DNA from: Bacillota bacterium
Lineage (GTDB): Bacteria > Bacillota > Clostridia > Lachnospirales > Lachnospiraceae
Assembly (NCBI GenBank): GCA_023415655.1
Contig: JAEZKD010000195.1
Coordinates: 1-64,000 of the forward strand
DNA: 64,000 bases
Direction: 5' to 3'
The notes beneath the pieces were generated by a model. It had not been told where the DNA came from. It was given only the letters and a program-made list of their open reading frames with translations, and did not search any database. Position numbers and translations under genes: made by a program. Numbering within the stretch: position 1 is the stretch's first letter; the number at the start of each line of letters is the position of its first letter. Shown here one piece after another: positions 1-8,863 of this stretch.

Positions 1-842
1 ACTCCAAGCTGCTCAAGCCAAAACTTGTCCAGCTCATTTTCTGTTCGGTAGCCTTCAAAAAAATGCTTGTAAAACTCTTTAAGTACGTCGGGCTTTGAAA
101 CAGGATTCATCATTCCTCCGGTCACATCGAACAAAAGTCCCTGTACTGGTAAAAGAATATCGTTCACAAAGAAATGACATTCTGCACAATCAAAATCAAT
201 GACTGCTATATCATTTTCCGACGCAATAATGTTCATCTGATGATTATCATTATGTATAAATCCATAGCTATCTCTATTTATGGGAAATACTTTAAGCTTT
301 TCCTTCATTTCCCGCCACTTACCCTTGATCAAATCATCTGGCGACATTTTTATGAAGGAATCAATTTCAGCCTCAAAGCCAAAGCGTTCATCACTCTCAC
401 ATACATTTTTCCAAATAGGATATTTCTTTGCGACCTTGTGCATCTTACCAGTAAGCTTTCCCCATTCATAAACAAGCTTTGAGTTATTCTGAAGCTCATT
501 TACATCAGGACCTGCACCCTCTATGAATTCCATCAAAGTAGCAATTAATAATGTATTGCCGTCATTTGCAACTTCATATATATTTCCGTTTTCATTCTTG
601 ATTGGACGACTGATACGAATCCCACAACTTCCCAAGTAATGCGCAAATTCCAGAATATTTTTTACGTGCTTCTCATCAGAGGCCTGTGATATCTTGAGCA
701 CCATTTTCTTGCCATCTTTTATTGTGGTAAAAACAATTCCGTCGTTATCTTCTCTGCCTCCGAAAAGAAAAACGAGATCTGTAGCCTCAAGTCCAAATCT
801 TTTTGCCAATTCATTTCTAATATCATCTTTTAATGGTTTCAT
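1..842 (-). CDS. APH/choline-kinase-like phosphotransferase, C-terminus cut by window edge
   Basis: The frame is open from an ATG at 842 down to base 1, so about 280 N-terminal residues are visible and the C-terminus lies outside the window. A Brenner-type motif HNDNHQMN (residues 197-204, catalytic Asp199 and metal-binding Asn204) is followed by VIDFD (Asp216-Phe-Asp218). This is the signature of the aminoglycoside phosphotransferase/choline kinase fold. An N-lobe with a probable ATP lysine (MVLK, about residue 50) precedes it. The family phosphorylates small molecules such as aminoglycosides, amino sugars, choline or homoserine, and the substrate cannot be told from the sequence. The ATG overlaps the stop of the ridA remnant upstream as TAATG, suggesting translational coupling. 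Confidence 0.8.
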   Translation of the reverse strand, partial: MKPLKDDIRNELAKRFGLEATDLVFLFGGREDNDGIVFTTIKDGKKMVLKISQASDEKHVKNILEFAHYLGSCGIRISRPIKNENGNIYEVANDGNTLLIATLMEFIEGAGPDVNELQNNSKLVYEWGKLTGKMHKVAKKYPIWKNVCESDERFGFEAEIDSFIKMSPDDLIKGKWREMKEKLKVFPINRDSYGFIHNDNHQMNIIASENDIAVIDFDCAECHFFVNDILLPVQGLLFDVTGGMMNPVSKPDVLKEFYKHFFEGYRTENELDKFWLEQLG

Positions 843-1120
843 TAATTCCCTCTTTTTTCAAATTTGTCATATGCAATTGCATCAACTTGATATAATAAAC
901 CATGCTCACCACCTTGATGTGCAAGGTTTGTCTGAATTAATTTTCTTACCGGATAATTTTCATTGAATCGTTCCTTAATAACCTTCTTTAAAACAAGAAT
1001 ATCAAATATATCACTGAAAAGACAATCCATCTGCATCACGTTTTCAAGCGATAATCCTACATGCTTCAGGCGATATCCATATGGTCCATTTCTTTCCTCT
1101 TTCTGTCTTATAGAATCATC
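842..1120 (-). pseudogene. Truncated RidA (YjgF/YER057c/UK114) family remnant
   Basis: The minus frame is open from 1120 to a stop at 842. Its product contains GLSLENVMQMDCLFSDI, then FDILVLKKVIKERF, then NYPVRKLIQTN and LLYQVDAIAYD. These match in order the C-terminal two thirds of RidA enamine/imine deaminases (the SLENVVK, Y.ARxxxQ and VEIDAIA blocks). The N-terminal third, with the IGPYSQA block and a normal ATG with ribosome site, is missing, and the frame closes at a TGA at 1121-1123. A GTG at 1039 could start a 65-residue product lacking half the fold. I read it as a decayed gene. Its stop overlaps the downstream kinase start. Confidence 0.6.
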
Positions 1121-1663
1121 TCACGAAACATATACCATATTATACCATATTTCTTATAACTTTTGGCATAGAAATCGTTTTTTCTCAAAATTTATGGGCA
1201 AATCAATTAATGGTAAAACAAGAGGACTCAATAGTAACACGAGATGCCACTTAGTTAAAATCTTTCCGTGTTTATATTATTTTTTCTCTTAGATTTAAAA
1301 TAGACATCACGTAAAACCTAGAATTCCTGATTCCAAAATTCTTACAAAAATTTATGGTAAGACAACTAAATCAGCCGGATCTAAATCATCATAGTTAATC
1401 TTTACTACCACGATTGTACCTGACACAACTTCACTTGCTTTTTATCACTTTTTAACGATAATCAGCGATATTTCAAGAGCCAAAAAAGGAGATCCTAAAA
1501 GCCATGTAACCCGCATATATAATGCATTTACAGCTTTTAGAGCCTCCTATATAATTCATTTAAACTAATCCTAGCCGCCGTTTAGCACAAGCTACATCTA
1601 TTCGCATTCTCGCCCGACAAGTTCTCTCGGGCTTCATGCTCATATCCGTACAGCGCGAAATCC
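1121..1663. other. Non-coding gap between tsf and the ridA remnant
   Basis: I see no credible reading frame in these 540 bases. They hold a long hairpin (1482-1548) and a smaller inverted repeat GCCCGA/TCGGGC at 1612-1632. No clear promoter for the ridA/kinase pair was identified. Confidence 0.5.
1482..1548 (-). terminator. Long three-part hairpin ending in a T-run
   Basis: On the minus strand the arms AGGAG..CTAAAAGC and GCTTTTAG..CTCCT pair, with a nested TGTAA/TTACA stem and GCAT/ATGC core, and the 3' arm runs directly into six Ts. It looks like an intrinsic terminator, but it sits about 120 bases beyond a good terminator for tsf, so it may instead be a repeat element or belong to an unseen transcript. 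Confidence 0.45.
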
Positions 1664-1703
1664 GCAAAAAAGGCCCGATTGAGAGTGAACTCTCATCGGA
1701 CCT
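1664..1703 (-). terminator. Rho-independent terminator after tsf
   Basis: On the minus strand AGGTCCGATGAGAGT pairs with ACTCTCAATCGGGCCT around a two-base loop and is followed by TTTTTT. It lies 31-70 bases downstream of the tsf stop. Confidence 0.85.
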
Positions 1704-1733
1704 TTATATTCGTATTACGTTTGTGCTAAACGC

Positions 1734-2666
1734 TTATTTACCCATCTGCTTAGCAACTTCTTCAGCAAAGTTTTCTTCCTTCTTTTCGATACCTTCACCA
1801 GTTTCGAAACGAACGAAGCTCTTAACTGCGATTGGAGCGCCAACTTCTTTTGCTACGGATTCAACGTATTTCTGAACTGTTAAGTCGCCATCTTTTACGT
1901 AAACCTGATCAACTAAACAGATTTCCTTTAACTGTTTTGCAAGACGGCCTTCGATCATCTTTTCTACGATGTTTTCTGGCTTCTTAGCGTTTGCTGGATC
2001 ATTCATAGCCTGAATCTTTAAGATTTCTCTCTCATGAGCGATGTAATCTGCAGCAACTTCAGACTGGTTCACGTACTTAGGATTCATAGCTGCGATCTGC
2101 ATTGCTACGTTCTTAGCACATTCTCTAGTAGCTTCGTTGTATACGCTTGTCTCAAGCTCAACTAAGATACCGATACGTCCGCCACCGTGTACGTAAGATT
2201 CAACAAAACCGTTTTCAGCTACAACTTTCTTGAATCTTCTGATGTTCATGTTTTCGCCGATTACTGCGATCTGAGAAGCTAATTCTTCTTTGATAGTCTT
2301 AGAAGTATCAGCAGCCCAAGCTTCAGCTAAGAAAGCGTCGATGTCAGTTGCTGTAGTTGTTGCAGCCTGAGCAGCTACTGCTGCTACGAAGCCCTGGAAT
2401 TTCTCATTCTTAGCAACGAAATCTGTTTCGGAGTTAACTTCTACGATAGAAGCTACTTTACCGTCAGCACTAACGTTAGTTGCACAGATACCTTCTGCTG
2501 CGATTCTTCCTGCTTTCTTTTCAGCTGCAGCAAGTCCTTTTTCTCTTAAGAACTCTACTGCCTTGTCCATATCACCATCAGTTGCAGCTAATGCCTTTTT
2601 ACAGTCCATCATACCTGCACCGGTCATTTCTCTTAAATCCTTAACCATTCCAGCTGTTATAGCCAT
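1734..2666 (-). CDS. tsf: Elongation factor Ts
   Basis: EF-Ts, 310 residues, is the cytosolic guanine nucleotide exchange factor that recycles EF-Tu-GDP to EF-Tu-GTP. The start MAITAGMVKDLREMTGAGMM is the UBA-like N-terminal domain, and the diagnostic TDFVAKN exchange motif is at residues 81-87. The core subdomains and a C-terminal helical part follow. The ATG at 2666 is preceded by GGAGG eight bases upstream. An in-frame ATG at 2681 lies on that ribosome site and was rejected. It lies directly downstream of rpsB, the usual arrangement in bacteria, but a terminator and 190 bases separate them. Confidence 0.97.
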   Translation of the reverse strand: MAITAGMVKDLREMTGAGMMDCKKALAATDGDMDKAVEFLREKGLAAAEKKAGRIAAEGICATNVSADGKVASIVEVNSETDFVAKNEKFQGFVAAVAAQAATTTATDIDAFLAEAWAADTSKTIKEELASQIAVIGENMNIRRFKKVVAENGFVESYVHGGGRIGILVELETSVYNEATRECAKNVAMQIAAMNPKYVNQSEVAADYIAHEREILKIQAMNDPANAKKPENIVEKMIEGRLAKQLKEICLVDQVYVKDGDLTVQKYVESVAKEVGAPIAVKSFVRFETGEGIEKKEENFAEEVAKQMGK

Positions 2667-2732
2667 CGTTAATTCCTCCATCGATCAATATTTTTAACAC
2701 TTTTAAGCCCTCTTTATAAGAAAGCATTCTTA

Positions 2733-2756
2733 GCTTTCAACCGTTTGAAAGCTTTT
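2733..2756. repeat. Palindrome in the tsf leader
   Basis: AGCTTTCAA and TTGAAAGCT form a near-perfect palindrome about 70 bases upstream of the tsf start. On the plus strand it is followed by six Ts, and on the minus strand it would fold in the 5' leader of tsf. It may stabilise the mRNA or mark a processing site. No function is shown. Confidence 0.4.
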
Positions 2757-2789
2757 TTATACAAAAGGTAATGGATTCATACCTATTGT

Positions 2790-2831
2790 AAAAAAAAGCT
2801 TCAGCCTAACACTCTGAGTCAGGCTGAAGCA
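2790..2831 (-). terminator. Terminator between rpsB and tsf
   Basis: On the minus strand GCTTCAGCCTGACTC and a matching arm ending AGGCTGAAGC form a ten-base-pair stem followed by eight Ts, starting about 25 bases after the rpsB stop. It would cut tsf expression relative to rpsB unless it is read through. Confidence 0.8.
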
Positions 2832-2857
2832 TCTAATCTTATTGCAACAGCGCTTAA

Positions 2858-3598
2858 TTATGCCTCTACTGCTTCTTCTACAGCTTCTGTTTCTTCAGCA
2901 GAATCAGTCATCTGTACACCCTGGTTTGCTTCGATTACAGCATCTGCCATCTTAGCAACGATTAACTTAACTGCACGGATAGCGTCGTCATTACCAGGAA
3001 TTACATGATCAAGTTCTTCTGGATCACAGTTAGTATCAGCGATACCGATTAACTTAATACCAAGTGTATGTGCTTCCTGAATACAGATTCTTTCTTTCTT
3101 TGGATCTACAACGAAGATAGCTTCTGGGATTTCTTTCATATCCTTGATACCGCCAAGGTTCTTCTCAAGCTTTTCCCATTCCTTCTTTAATTCGATAACT
3201 TCCTTCTTAGGAAGAACATCGAATGTACCATCAGCAGCCATAGTTTCGATTTCTTTTAATCTCTTGATTCTGGACTGGATAGTCTTGAAGTTAGTTAACA
3301 TACCACCTAACCATCTTTCATTTACGTAGTACATACCACAACGTTCAGCTTCTGACTTAACAGAATCCTGAGCCTGTTTCTTAGTACCAACGAAAAGAAC
3401 TTTACCACCGTTAGCTACTACATCTTTGATTGCATAGTAAGCTTCATCAACTTTACCTACAGATTTCTGTAAGTCGATGATGTAGATACCATTTCTTTCT
3501 GTGTAGATGTACTCAGCCATCTTAGGGTTCCATCTTCTTGTCTGATGTCCAAAGTGAACACCTGCTTCAAGTAATTGCTTCATTGAAATTACGCTCAT
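2858..3598 (-). CDS. rpsB: 30S ribosomal protein S2
   Basis: S2, 246 residues, is a small-subunit protein at the head-body junction needed to load S1 or m[22 protein letters not shown] is the family N-terminal signature, and [16 protein letters not shown] and the C-terminal [13 protein letters not shown] block follow. The tail is Glu-rich (about 25 residues). The ATG at 3598 has GGAGG about eight bases upstream. The same frame extends upstream to 3673, but that part is leader. A strong promoter lies at 3703-3731. Confidence 0.98.
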   Translation of the reverse strand: MSVISMKQLLEAGVHFGHQTRRWNPKMAEYIYTERNGIYIIDLQKSVGKVDEAYYAIKDVVANGGKVLFVGTKKQAQDSVKSEAERCGMYYVNERWLGGMLTNFKTIQSRIKRLKEIETMAADGTFDVLPKKEVIELKKEWEKLEKNLGGIKDMKEIPEAIFVVDPKKERICIQEAHTLGIKLIGIADTNCDPEELDHVIPGNDDAIRAVKLIVAKMADAVIEANQGVQMTDSAEETEAVEEAVEA

Positions 3599-3702
3599 TT
3601 TAAAATCCTCCATTTGGTTTTGACTTCCGTATAAATACTTTACGCAAACCTGTAAAACAGGCACCATGCGCATTCAATTCATACGTGATTTTTGCCTTAT
3701 CA

Positions 3703-3731
3703 AGTATAACATGAATACGTGAATTAAGCAA
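3703..3731 (-). promoter_or_regulatory. Sigma-A-type promoter for rpsB
   Basis: On the minus strand TTGCTT (3731-3726), a 17-base spacer and TATACT (3708-3703) stand about 105 bases upstream of rpsB. The -35 box overlaps the last codons of the gene upstream (3724-4962). Confidence 0.75.
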
Positions 3732-4962
3732 GTACTTTTTTTATCGTCCATTGCTGATTTTCATACTCAAGTATCCACTCAACTTTAATATCACACCATT
3801 TATCCCCAAGATATGTGGATAAATATAGTAATTTTTTGGAATAATCTTCTGAATCGATCATCTTTACATCTTGTGCTGGATAATCGATTACTTTTCCATC
3901 GATTTCTTCCCACCAAAGATGCTCCATCTCATCATAGTATTCTCCATCATCCTCTGATTGATTCATCGTTTGAATTTCAACTTCATATCCTGAATCCGGC
4001 TGTCTTAATAAAACACTATGATCTCCCGTCTTGGTTAAGGACACTGGTAACGCAAGCTGGTTTGTAGTAAATTCATCGTTTACTTCAAAAGGAACTTCCA
4101 TTTTGGTATAACCCTTTTCATCCATCGAAAAGATACTAGTACCAATCATAAATCCGCCGGTACTTATCAAATACTGATAAAAAATGACTTCTTCCTTGCC
4201 ATCTCCTGTCAAATCTCCATGTTCAACACCAAACCACTGTCCCCACGCCTTCTCAGTTAGCATGACGGACGTTCCATTCCCAAAATCTAGACGAATACTA
4301 GTCTGATCGGTATCTTTATTATATTCTTTATACACACGGTCAATACTTCCATCCCCATCACAATCTTGAATTGGACATTCTTGTGCAAAGGCAGGATGTA
4401 AATCCATATAGCCCGTATATAAATAAGCATCTTCTAAGGTATATTCTTCCTTCACCTCTTCAGAGTCTAAGATATCAACACTATCTGTCAACAATTCATC
4501 CTCTGTTGACTTATCCTCTGTTGTCTCTTCCTCTGCTGATTCATCCCCTGTTGACTTATTGGACGATTCATCTACTACAGAAGAATCCTTTTCATCGGTT
4601 GAGTCGATTGCCTTATCCGTATTCATATCATGTATGTTATGTTCCATCGTATCATTTGTATTATTATGTTCATCCTTCAATGCAAGATTACTAGCATTCC
4701 CCTGATCCACTTTTATAACAATTACGCTTACAATCGCAATTAATATAAAACCGATAGCACAGGTTTTCTTTCGTTTTGCTCTCTTATTGATAACATTCTT
4801 CGTATTTAGTTTTTCGCCCCTTGCGAATTTTAAATATAGCAATTTCCATATTGCTATACCGCGAGATGTAAAAGAACGCTTCTTAAACCAGAAGTTACGA
4901 AACCCTTTCCGATTCATAAAAAAACGATTGTTCTCTCGCTCTTTCTTATCCTTATGAAACAT
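3724..4962 (-). CDS. Unknown membrane-anchored protein with acidic linker and Ca-loop-like domain
   Basis: I do not recognise this 412-residue protein. A very basic N-terminus of about 65 residues leads to one membrane segment (about 68-84). A low-complexity Asp/Glu/Ser/Thr linker follows (about 95-170). The C-terminal domain of about 240 residues would be extracellular. It carries two Asp-rich loops, DCDGDGSID (200-208) and DLTGDGKEE (250-258), resembling the calcium loops of FG-GAP/VCBS repeats. GGGAGG stands three bases from the ATG at 4962, which is a little close. Another in-frame Met is residue 16. It is probably monocistronic, and the next gene's promoter overlaps its end. Confidence 0.75.
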   Translation of the reverse strand: MFHKDKKERENNRFFMNRKGFRNFWFKKRSFTSRGIAIWKLLYLKFARGEKLNTKNVINKRAKRKKTCAIGFILIAIVSVIVIKVDQGNASNLALKDEHNNTNDTMEHNIHDMNTDKAIDSTDEKDSSVVDESSNKSTGDESAEEETTEDKSTEDELLTDSVDILDSEEVKEEYTLEDAYLYTGYMDLHPAFAQECPIQDCDGDGSIDRVYKEYNKDTDQTSIRLDFGNGTSVMLTEKAWGQWFGVEHGDLTGDGKEEVIFYQYLISTGGFMIGTSIFSMDEKGYTKMEVPFEVNDEFTTNQLALPVSLTKTGDHSVLLRQPDSGYEVEIQTMNQSEDDGEYYDEMEHLWWEEIDGKVIDYPAQDVKMIDSEDYSKKLLYLSTYLGDKWCDIKVEWILEYENQQWTIKKVLA

Positions 4963-5355
4963 ATTCCTCCCGCATAAACGATAGTAACTGCCTTATAGAT
5001 TATGATACGACTATCGCTTTCATCCCTTTATTTTAAGACCTTTTGCCTTACCACCATTATAATGTGTAAGACTCTTATGAAACGTTCCTTCCCCAAAACG
5101 AACCATACCTATTTGGTCACTTTTATGCAAACAACCCAGTACACTGTTATAAGCAATTGCAACGCAATTTCTTATGCATTGAAACGGCTTTTTGTCTCAT
5201 AGATTCTCCCAAAACTCTAGGAAACAGCCATTCTTTCATAGTATAGCATACTTTTCTACAATTTCTATACTGAATTGCATTTTTTCTACATTTTTTTCGG
5301 ATTTGTTACTTTTTACTTTTTTAAGGTCTTTTTTTATGTTAAGAGTGCTCTTTTA
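4963..5355. other. Non-coding gap
   Basis: About 390 bases lie between the end of the flagellar operon and the acidic membrane protein. It is AT-rich and probably holds that gene's promoter, but no convincing -35/-10 pair was found. The plus-strand frames here have no family resemblance or ribosome site. Confidence 0.5.
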
Positions 5356-5381
5356 CACAAAAAAAGAACCTTTCATGTTCT
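5356..5381 (-). terminator. Probable terminator of the flagellar/chemotaxis operon
   Basis: On the minus strand AGAAC and GTTCT pair around a seven-base loop and are followed by seven Ts, about 75 bases after the last operon stop. The stem is short but the T-tract is good. Confidence 0.55.
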
Positions 5382-5452
5382 ACAAAAATCCTACTCCTTT
5401 TAGATAAAGTAGGTATCCCTTTAAACAATCAGATTCTTTTTCCCATCCTTAA

Positions 5453-6091
5453 TTATGGACGTCTTGTAATTATTTCCGCTATTTCAGCAAAGGTTACTCC
5501 CTGCTCAAATACATAATCTCCAATTCGAATGGATCTAGCATATCCATTATCAATCAAATAACGATGATATTCCTTCGCATCCTCAACTAAACCTATGCGG
5601 TCAGCCTCTTCGGCAACATGATGAGAATACATTCCTTTTACAATGGTGAGTGTAATGGTATCACCAATTGGTTCTTTCCCCTCCACCTCTTCTGGCTCCT
5701 TGGTTGGTTCTTGCGTTGGAGTTGGCTCTGGTGTTGGTGTAGCTGTTGGCGCTATGGTTGGTTCTTGAGTTGGCTCTTGGGTTGGTGCTAAGGTTGGTTC
5801 TTTCGTTGGTTCTTCAGTTACAATTGATTCTGGTATCTCAGTTGGTTCTGTGATAGGAGTTATGGTAGATGAGTCTTCTGGTTCCTGCGTGCTTGCTTCT
5901 GGTGTTGGTGTTGGGTTTAATCCAGTAATCTTTATATTACTATCAGCTTCCACCATTCCCAGTTTTTTTGCAGCATGAATAATCTCACTATCTGACATTG
6001 TTTCTTTTCCATTGGCTCCTGTCAGACTCATTACTATGATAGCAAATAGAATACCAGTCCCAAGCCCTCTCATGTAATATTTCAGTTTCAT
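5453..6091 (-). CDS. Membrane-anchored protein with Pro/Thr-rich linker and MltG/LysM-like C-terminal domain
   Basis: This 212-residue protein has an N-terminal membrane anchor (about 8-25) and a long PT/PE-repeat linker (about 60-132). The C-terminal segment (147-212) contains GMYSHHVAE, YLIDNGYA, IRIGDYVF and FAEIAEIIT. It resembles the LysM-like N-terminal module of endolytic transglycosylase MltG (YceG) without the catalytic part. I infer a non-enzymatic, possibly peptidoglycan-related, extracellular role. GGAG stands seven bases from the ATG. It is the last gene of the motility operon. Its link to motility is by position only. Confidence 0.7.
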   Translation of the reverse strand: MKLKYYMRGLGTGILFAIIVMSLTGANGKETMSDSEIIHAAKKLGMVEADSNIKITGLNPTPTPEASTQEPEDSSTITPITEPTEIPESIVTEEPTKEPTLAPTQEPTQEPTIAPTATPTPEPTPTQEPTKEPEEVEGKEPIGDTITLTIVKGMYSHHVAEEADRIGLVEDAKEYHRYLIDNGYARSIRIGDYVFEQGVTFAEIAEIITRRP

Positions 6092-6105
6092 GTCAATACT
6101 CCAAT

Positions 6106-6846
6106 CTAATTCTTCTGAGCATACAAATCAATAATAAGTTTTACCTCACCTTGTCCGATGCCAAGTTGTCTTGATATGTCACGAATCGATTTCTTCTGAA
6201 GGTGTAGTTCAATAATTTCAGCACGTCTCTTTTCTTCAAGTTCTTTTGTTGTAACCGCTTCTTCCAAAAAGAAAATCCCATCGTCTAATTCGGATGGATT
6301 ACCTTCCTTGGTTTGATCATTTTGAGTATTTTGCCCTGTGATATCTCCACTCTCTACCAAAGCTTCTGTATCCATCATCTGCATCTGAGTATTGACACGC
6401 TGCTGTGTTGAGGGTTCACCTTTTTTACGATTATTCATTAAGGAAGTGATTTTTTCAAGGAATTCTTTATTCTCTCGGCGAATTGCATCCATCTTAGAAA
6501 AAGTTACCTTAATGTCTTCTTCTTTTTTACATAACATATCATATAAAAAAACAACTTCCTTGTTGTTTTGTTCCATTTTTTCTAACAACTGAACGGAAAA
6601 ATCATTCACTGCCATAATTTTTTCATTCGAGATTCTACTCATTTTATCATCCGCATCGATTACACTATTGGTAACAGCATCCTCAATAATCGTTTGCATT
6701 TGTACTTTTAATTGTTCGATTTCATCCTTTGTCAACTCTGGCTTATACTCATTTCCTTTTTTCCTAGAGTCCTTATCCACCAAAACAAAACTAAGTATAA
6801 GCAAACCTATTGCTACAATCAGTAGCAAGATTTCTGTAGTAGACAT
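6106..6846 (-). CDS. Unknown membrane-anchored coiled-coil protein with C-terminal HTH
   Basis: This 246-residue protein starts with one membrane segment (about 4-22). A charged, Glu/Lys/Gln-rich stretch likely to form coiled coil follows (about 35-150). It ends in KKSIRDISRQLGIGQGEVKLIIDL, a helix-turn-helix of the kind seen in Firmicutes proteins encoded after fapA (DUF6115-like). It sits 15 bases upstream of the PT-rich protein. It may be a cytosolic-facing regulator tethered to the membrane, but no target is evident. Confidence 0.7.
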   Translation of the reverse strand: MSTTEILLLIVAIGLLILSFVLVDKDSRKKGNEYKPELTKDEIEQLKVQMQTIIEDAVTNSVIDADDKMSRISNEKIMAVNDFSVQLLEKMEQNNKEVVFLYDMLCKKEEDIKVTFSKMDAIRRENKEFLEKITSLMNNRKKGEPSTQQRVNTQMQMMDTEALVESGDITGQNTQNDQTKEGNPSELDDGIFFLEEAVTTKELEEKRRAEIIELHLQKKSIRDISRQLGIGQGEVKLIIDLYAQKN

Positions 6847-6860
6847 CCTTTTTATCCCCT

Positions 6861-7178
6861 TTATATTTTAATATCAAATCCTTGATGCTCTTCTGGTAAT
6901 TGTTTCGAATCAGTAACAGGGGGTTGCTTCTTCTTTTTCTTCTTTTGAGAAAAAAGGTATGGATTACTTCCCTTATTCCTTGCATCATAACGATACTCAG
7001 GTGTTTCACTCTTCTTTGTTGCTATCGTCTGCTCACTATGACGTTGGATATCTTGCTTAAACTTTTCAGAAAAAGACATTTTCTCACTAACCGCTTTTTG
7101 CATCTCAGCTACCTTTTGTTGAGATGCCTCTTGTGATTTTGGTATAAATGAAGCATTTTCAAGTGGTGTTATCGCCAT
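6861..7178 (-). CDS. Small charged hypothetical protein of the motility operon
   Basis: This 105-residue protein starts MAITPLENASFIPKSQE and has a run of six lysines near residue 80. It shows no membrane segment and no domain I can name. Translation looks real: GGAGG lies six bases before the ATG. It is mostly hydrophilic and probably disordered. It follows fapA by 62 bases in the same direction. Confidence 0.65.
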   Translation of the reverse strand: MAITPLENASFIPKSQEASQQKVAEMQKAVSEKMSFSEKFKQDIQRHSEQTIATKKSETPEYRYDARNKGSNPYLFSQKKKKKKQPPVTDSKQLPEEHQGFDIKI

Positions 7179-7240
7179 ATTGCGCCTCCCTAATAATACA
7201 ACAAATCAGAATGGTTACCATTTCTACAATACACTTTTAC

Positions 7241-8845
7241 TTAATATAACTTATACGGCCCAACAATGACATCTGCTTGCTCTCTTATTAAGGTACAATG
7301 CATTGTTTCCGTGCGTATATAATATACAACTCCAGCAATTACAACCTTACACCCTGGATAAATAGTATCTTTAATATTCACACTACCAGCGACATGATTA
7401 TCCATATATTCCTGTAAATAATTCAGACGTTCCATCATTTCTTTTTGCTTATTCTCTAACGTCTCTTTATTCACAGACAACGCTTTTACTTGTAATATTT
7501 TATCGGGTGCAAGTTTGACTCCACTTTTCATCTTTTTCAGATACAAAAGTAGATTTTGGTTTGTACGCTCAATCTCAAGTGAAATTGTAGGTATCTCCTT
7601 TTCAATGCGATGATATTCTTCAATTAACTCAGGATCAACGCCAACCTCTAGTAAGGTGCTCGTTCCCATCGTGGAACCTGCTGTCTTAGCAGAAATCATG
7701 GACCCAGATCGAATCTGTCCCCCAGTAATAAACCCTTTTTTCCCACCGACAGTAATATCTCCCTTTGCAGAAACATTACTGTGAAGAATTGCTTCTGTGG
7801 TTAGACTGCCCGATGTTGTAATCGTTGCATTCTCAATGAATTTGGTTACTATATTACCTTTGGCACTTAAACTTCCTTTGTTCATTCCCTGAATACCACG
7901 TTTTAGAATGATTTGTCCTCCTGCTTCCAGTGTTGCTCCTTCTACGACACCTTCTACGACGATATCTCCACTGGCAACCACCTTGTAACCGGTACGTACA
8001 GATCCTTTGATCATAACACTACCATCATAACGAATATCACCGGTAGACGCATCCACATCTGCAGGGATATCATAGGAATCTGATACAAACACTTTATCAT
8101 TCACTAAGGATGCATGTCCATCCACTTCGGAATAGATCTTTAGCTTATCCTCCGAAAGTCGTATTTTTTTACCAAACTTTAAAATACGTTGCTCCACTTT
8201 ACGAGGTGTTAGAGAACCACCACACACATCAATGCCAGGACGCCCCATAACCGCTGGTTCTAATGATGCTAAGAGAGAATCTTTGCTGACATGACTAATC
8301 GTATTCAAGGTATGAAAGTCTACGGTTCCATCCTCATTGAGCTTAGGTTTACTGGAAGGATCGGTATTAAAATAATACGTAATGACTGCATCCTTCCCCT
8401 CAATACAAGGAGTTCCCTTAGCTAATTCAATCGTAGTAAAATAGGTGCGGTTTTGAAGAAAACTTTCCAAATTTTCTTCAATCACCCCATACTTTACTCC
8501 TGCCTTTACAAGATCATTGATGATTTCTTTGCGATTCATCAGTGAACCACCTTTACTTGGAGGATAAAATCGAGCAAATGCACTCATACGATCTCTAGCA
8601 ATCGTTATCTTAACACTTTCACTTTCTGGGCTTCGTACAACATGATCTAACTTAATTAATTGAACCTCTGATAAATTTCGTATCGCTTCACTCATGGCTA
8701 TTCGATTGAATTCGATATGACGTTTGTTCAAATACTCTTCTAATTCACTAAATTCAATGTTGACTCCACCTGGTTTTGCCGGTACTAACTGAAGGTAGGT
8801 CCCATCATCTTGTAATACCAGTAAAAATTGTGCATTCGTACTCAT
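7241..8845 (-). CDS. FapA-like (DUF342) polymer-forming protein
   Basis: This 534-residue protein carries the FapA/DUF342 signature around GRPGIDVCGG. The central right-handed beta-helix has repeated turns such as GDIRYDGSVMIKGSV, VVASGDIVVEG and VSAKGDITVGG. A C-terminal Leu/Lys-rich coiled coil follows. FapA-family proteins are encoded next to sigD in Clostridia and Bacilli motility operons (ylxF/fapA-like position). Their function is unclear, and a cell-surface or cytosolic polymer scaffold has been proposed. AGGAG lies eight bases from the ATG. It starts 18 bases after sigD. Confidence 0.85.
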   Translation of the reverse strand: MSTNAQFLLVLQDDGTYLQLVPAKPGGVNIEFSELEEYLNKRHIEFNRIAMSEAIRNLSEVQLIKLDHVVRSPESESVKITIARDRMSAFARFYPPSKGGSLMNRKEIINDLVKAGVKYGVIEENLESFLQNRTYFTTIELAKGTPCIEGKDAVITYYFNTDPSSKPKLNEDGTVDFHTLNTISHVSKDSLLASLEPAVMGRPGIDVCGGSLTPRKVEQRILKFGKKIRLSEDKLKIYSEVDGHASLVNDKVFVSDSYDIPADVDASTGDIRYDGSVMIKGSVRTGYKVVASGDIVVEGVVEGATLEAGGQIILKRGIQGMNKGSLSAKGNIVTKFIENATITTSGSLTTEAILHSNVSAKGDITVGGKKGFITGGQIRSGSMISAKTAGSTMGTSTLLEVGVDPELIEEYHRIEKEIPTISLEIERTNQNLLLYLKKMKSGVKLAPDKILQVKALSVNKETLENKQKEMMERLNYLQEYMDNHVAGSVNIKDTIYPGCKVVIAGVVYYIRTETMHCTLIREQADVIVGPYKLY

Positions 8846-8863
8846 AATATCATCTCCTATTGT

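Noticed and set aside
174..1292. Several plus-strand frames of 60-110 codons
   Set aside because: They oppose the kinase and ridA remnant frames, which carry recognisable motifs. None has a good start signal.
1734..2681. Upstream ATG for tsf at 2681
   Set aside because: That ATG contains the GGAGG ribosome site of the family-consistent start at 2666.
3599..3673. N-terminal extension of rpsB
   Set aside because: The extension is leader sequence between the promoter and a GGAGG-preceded ATG. Normal S2 starts at [10 protein letters not shown].
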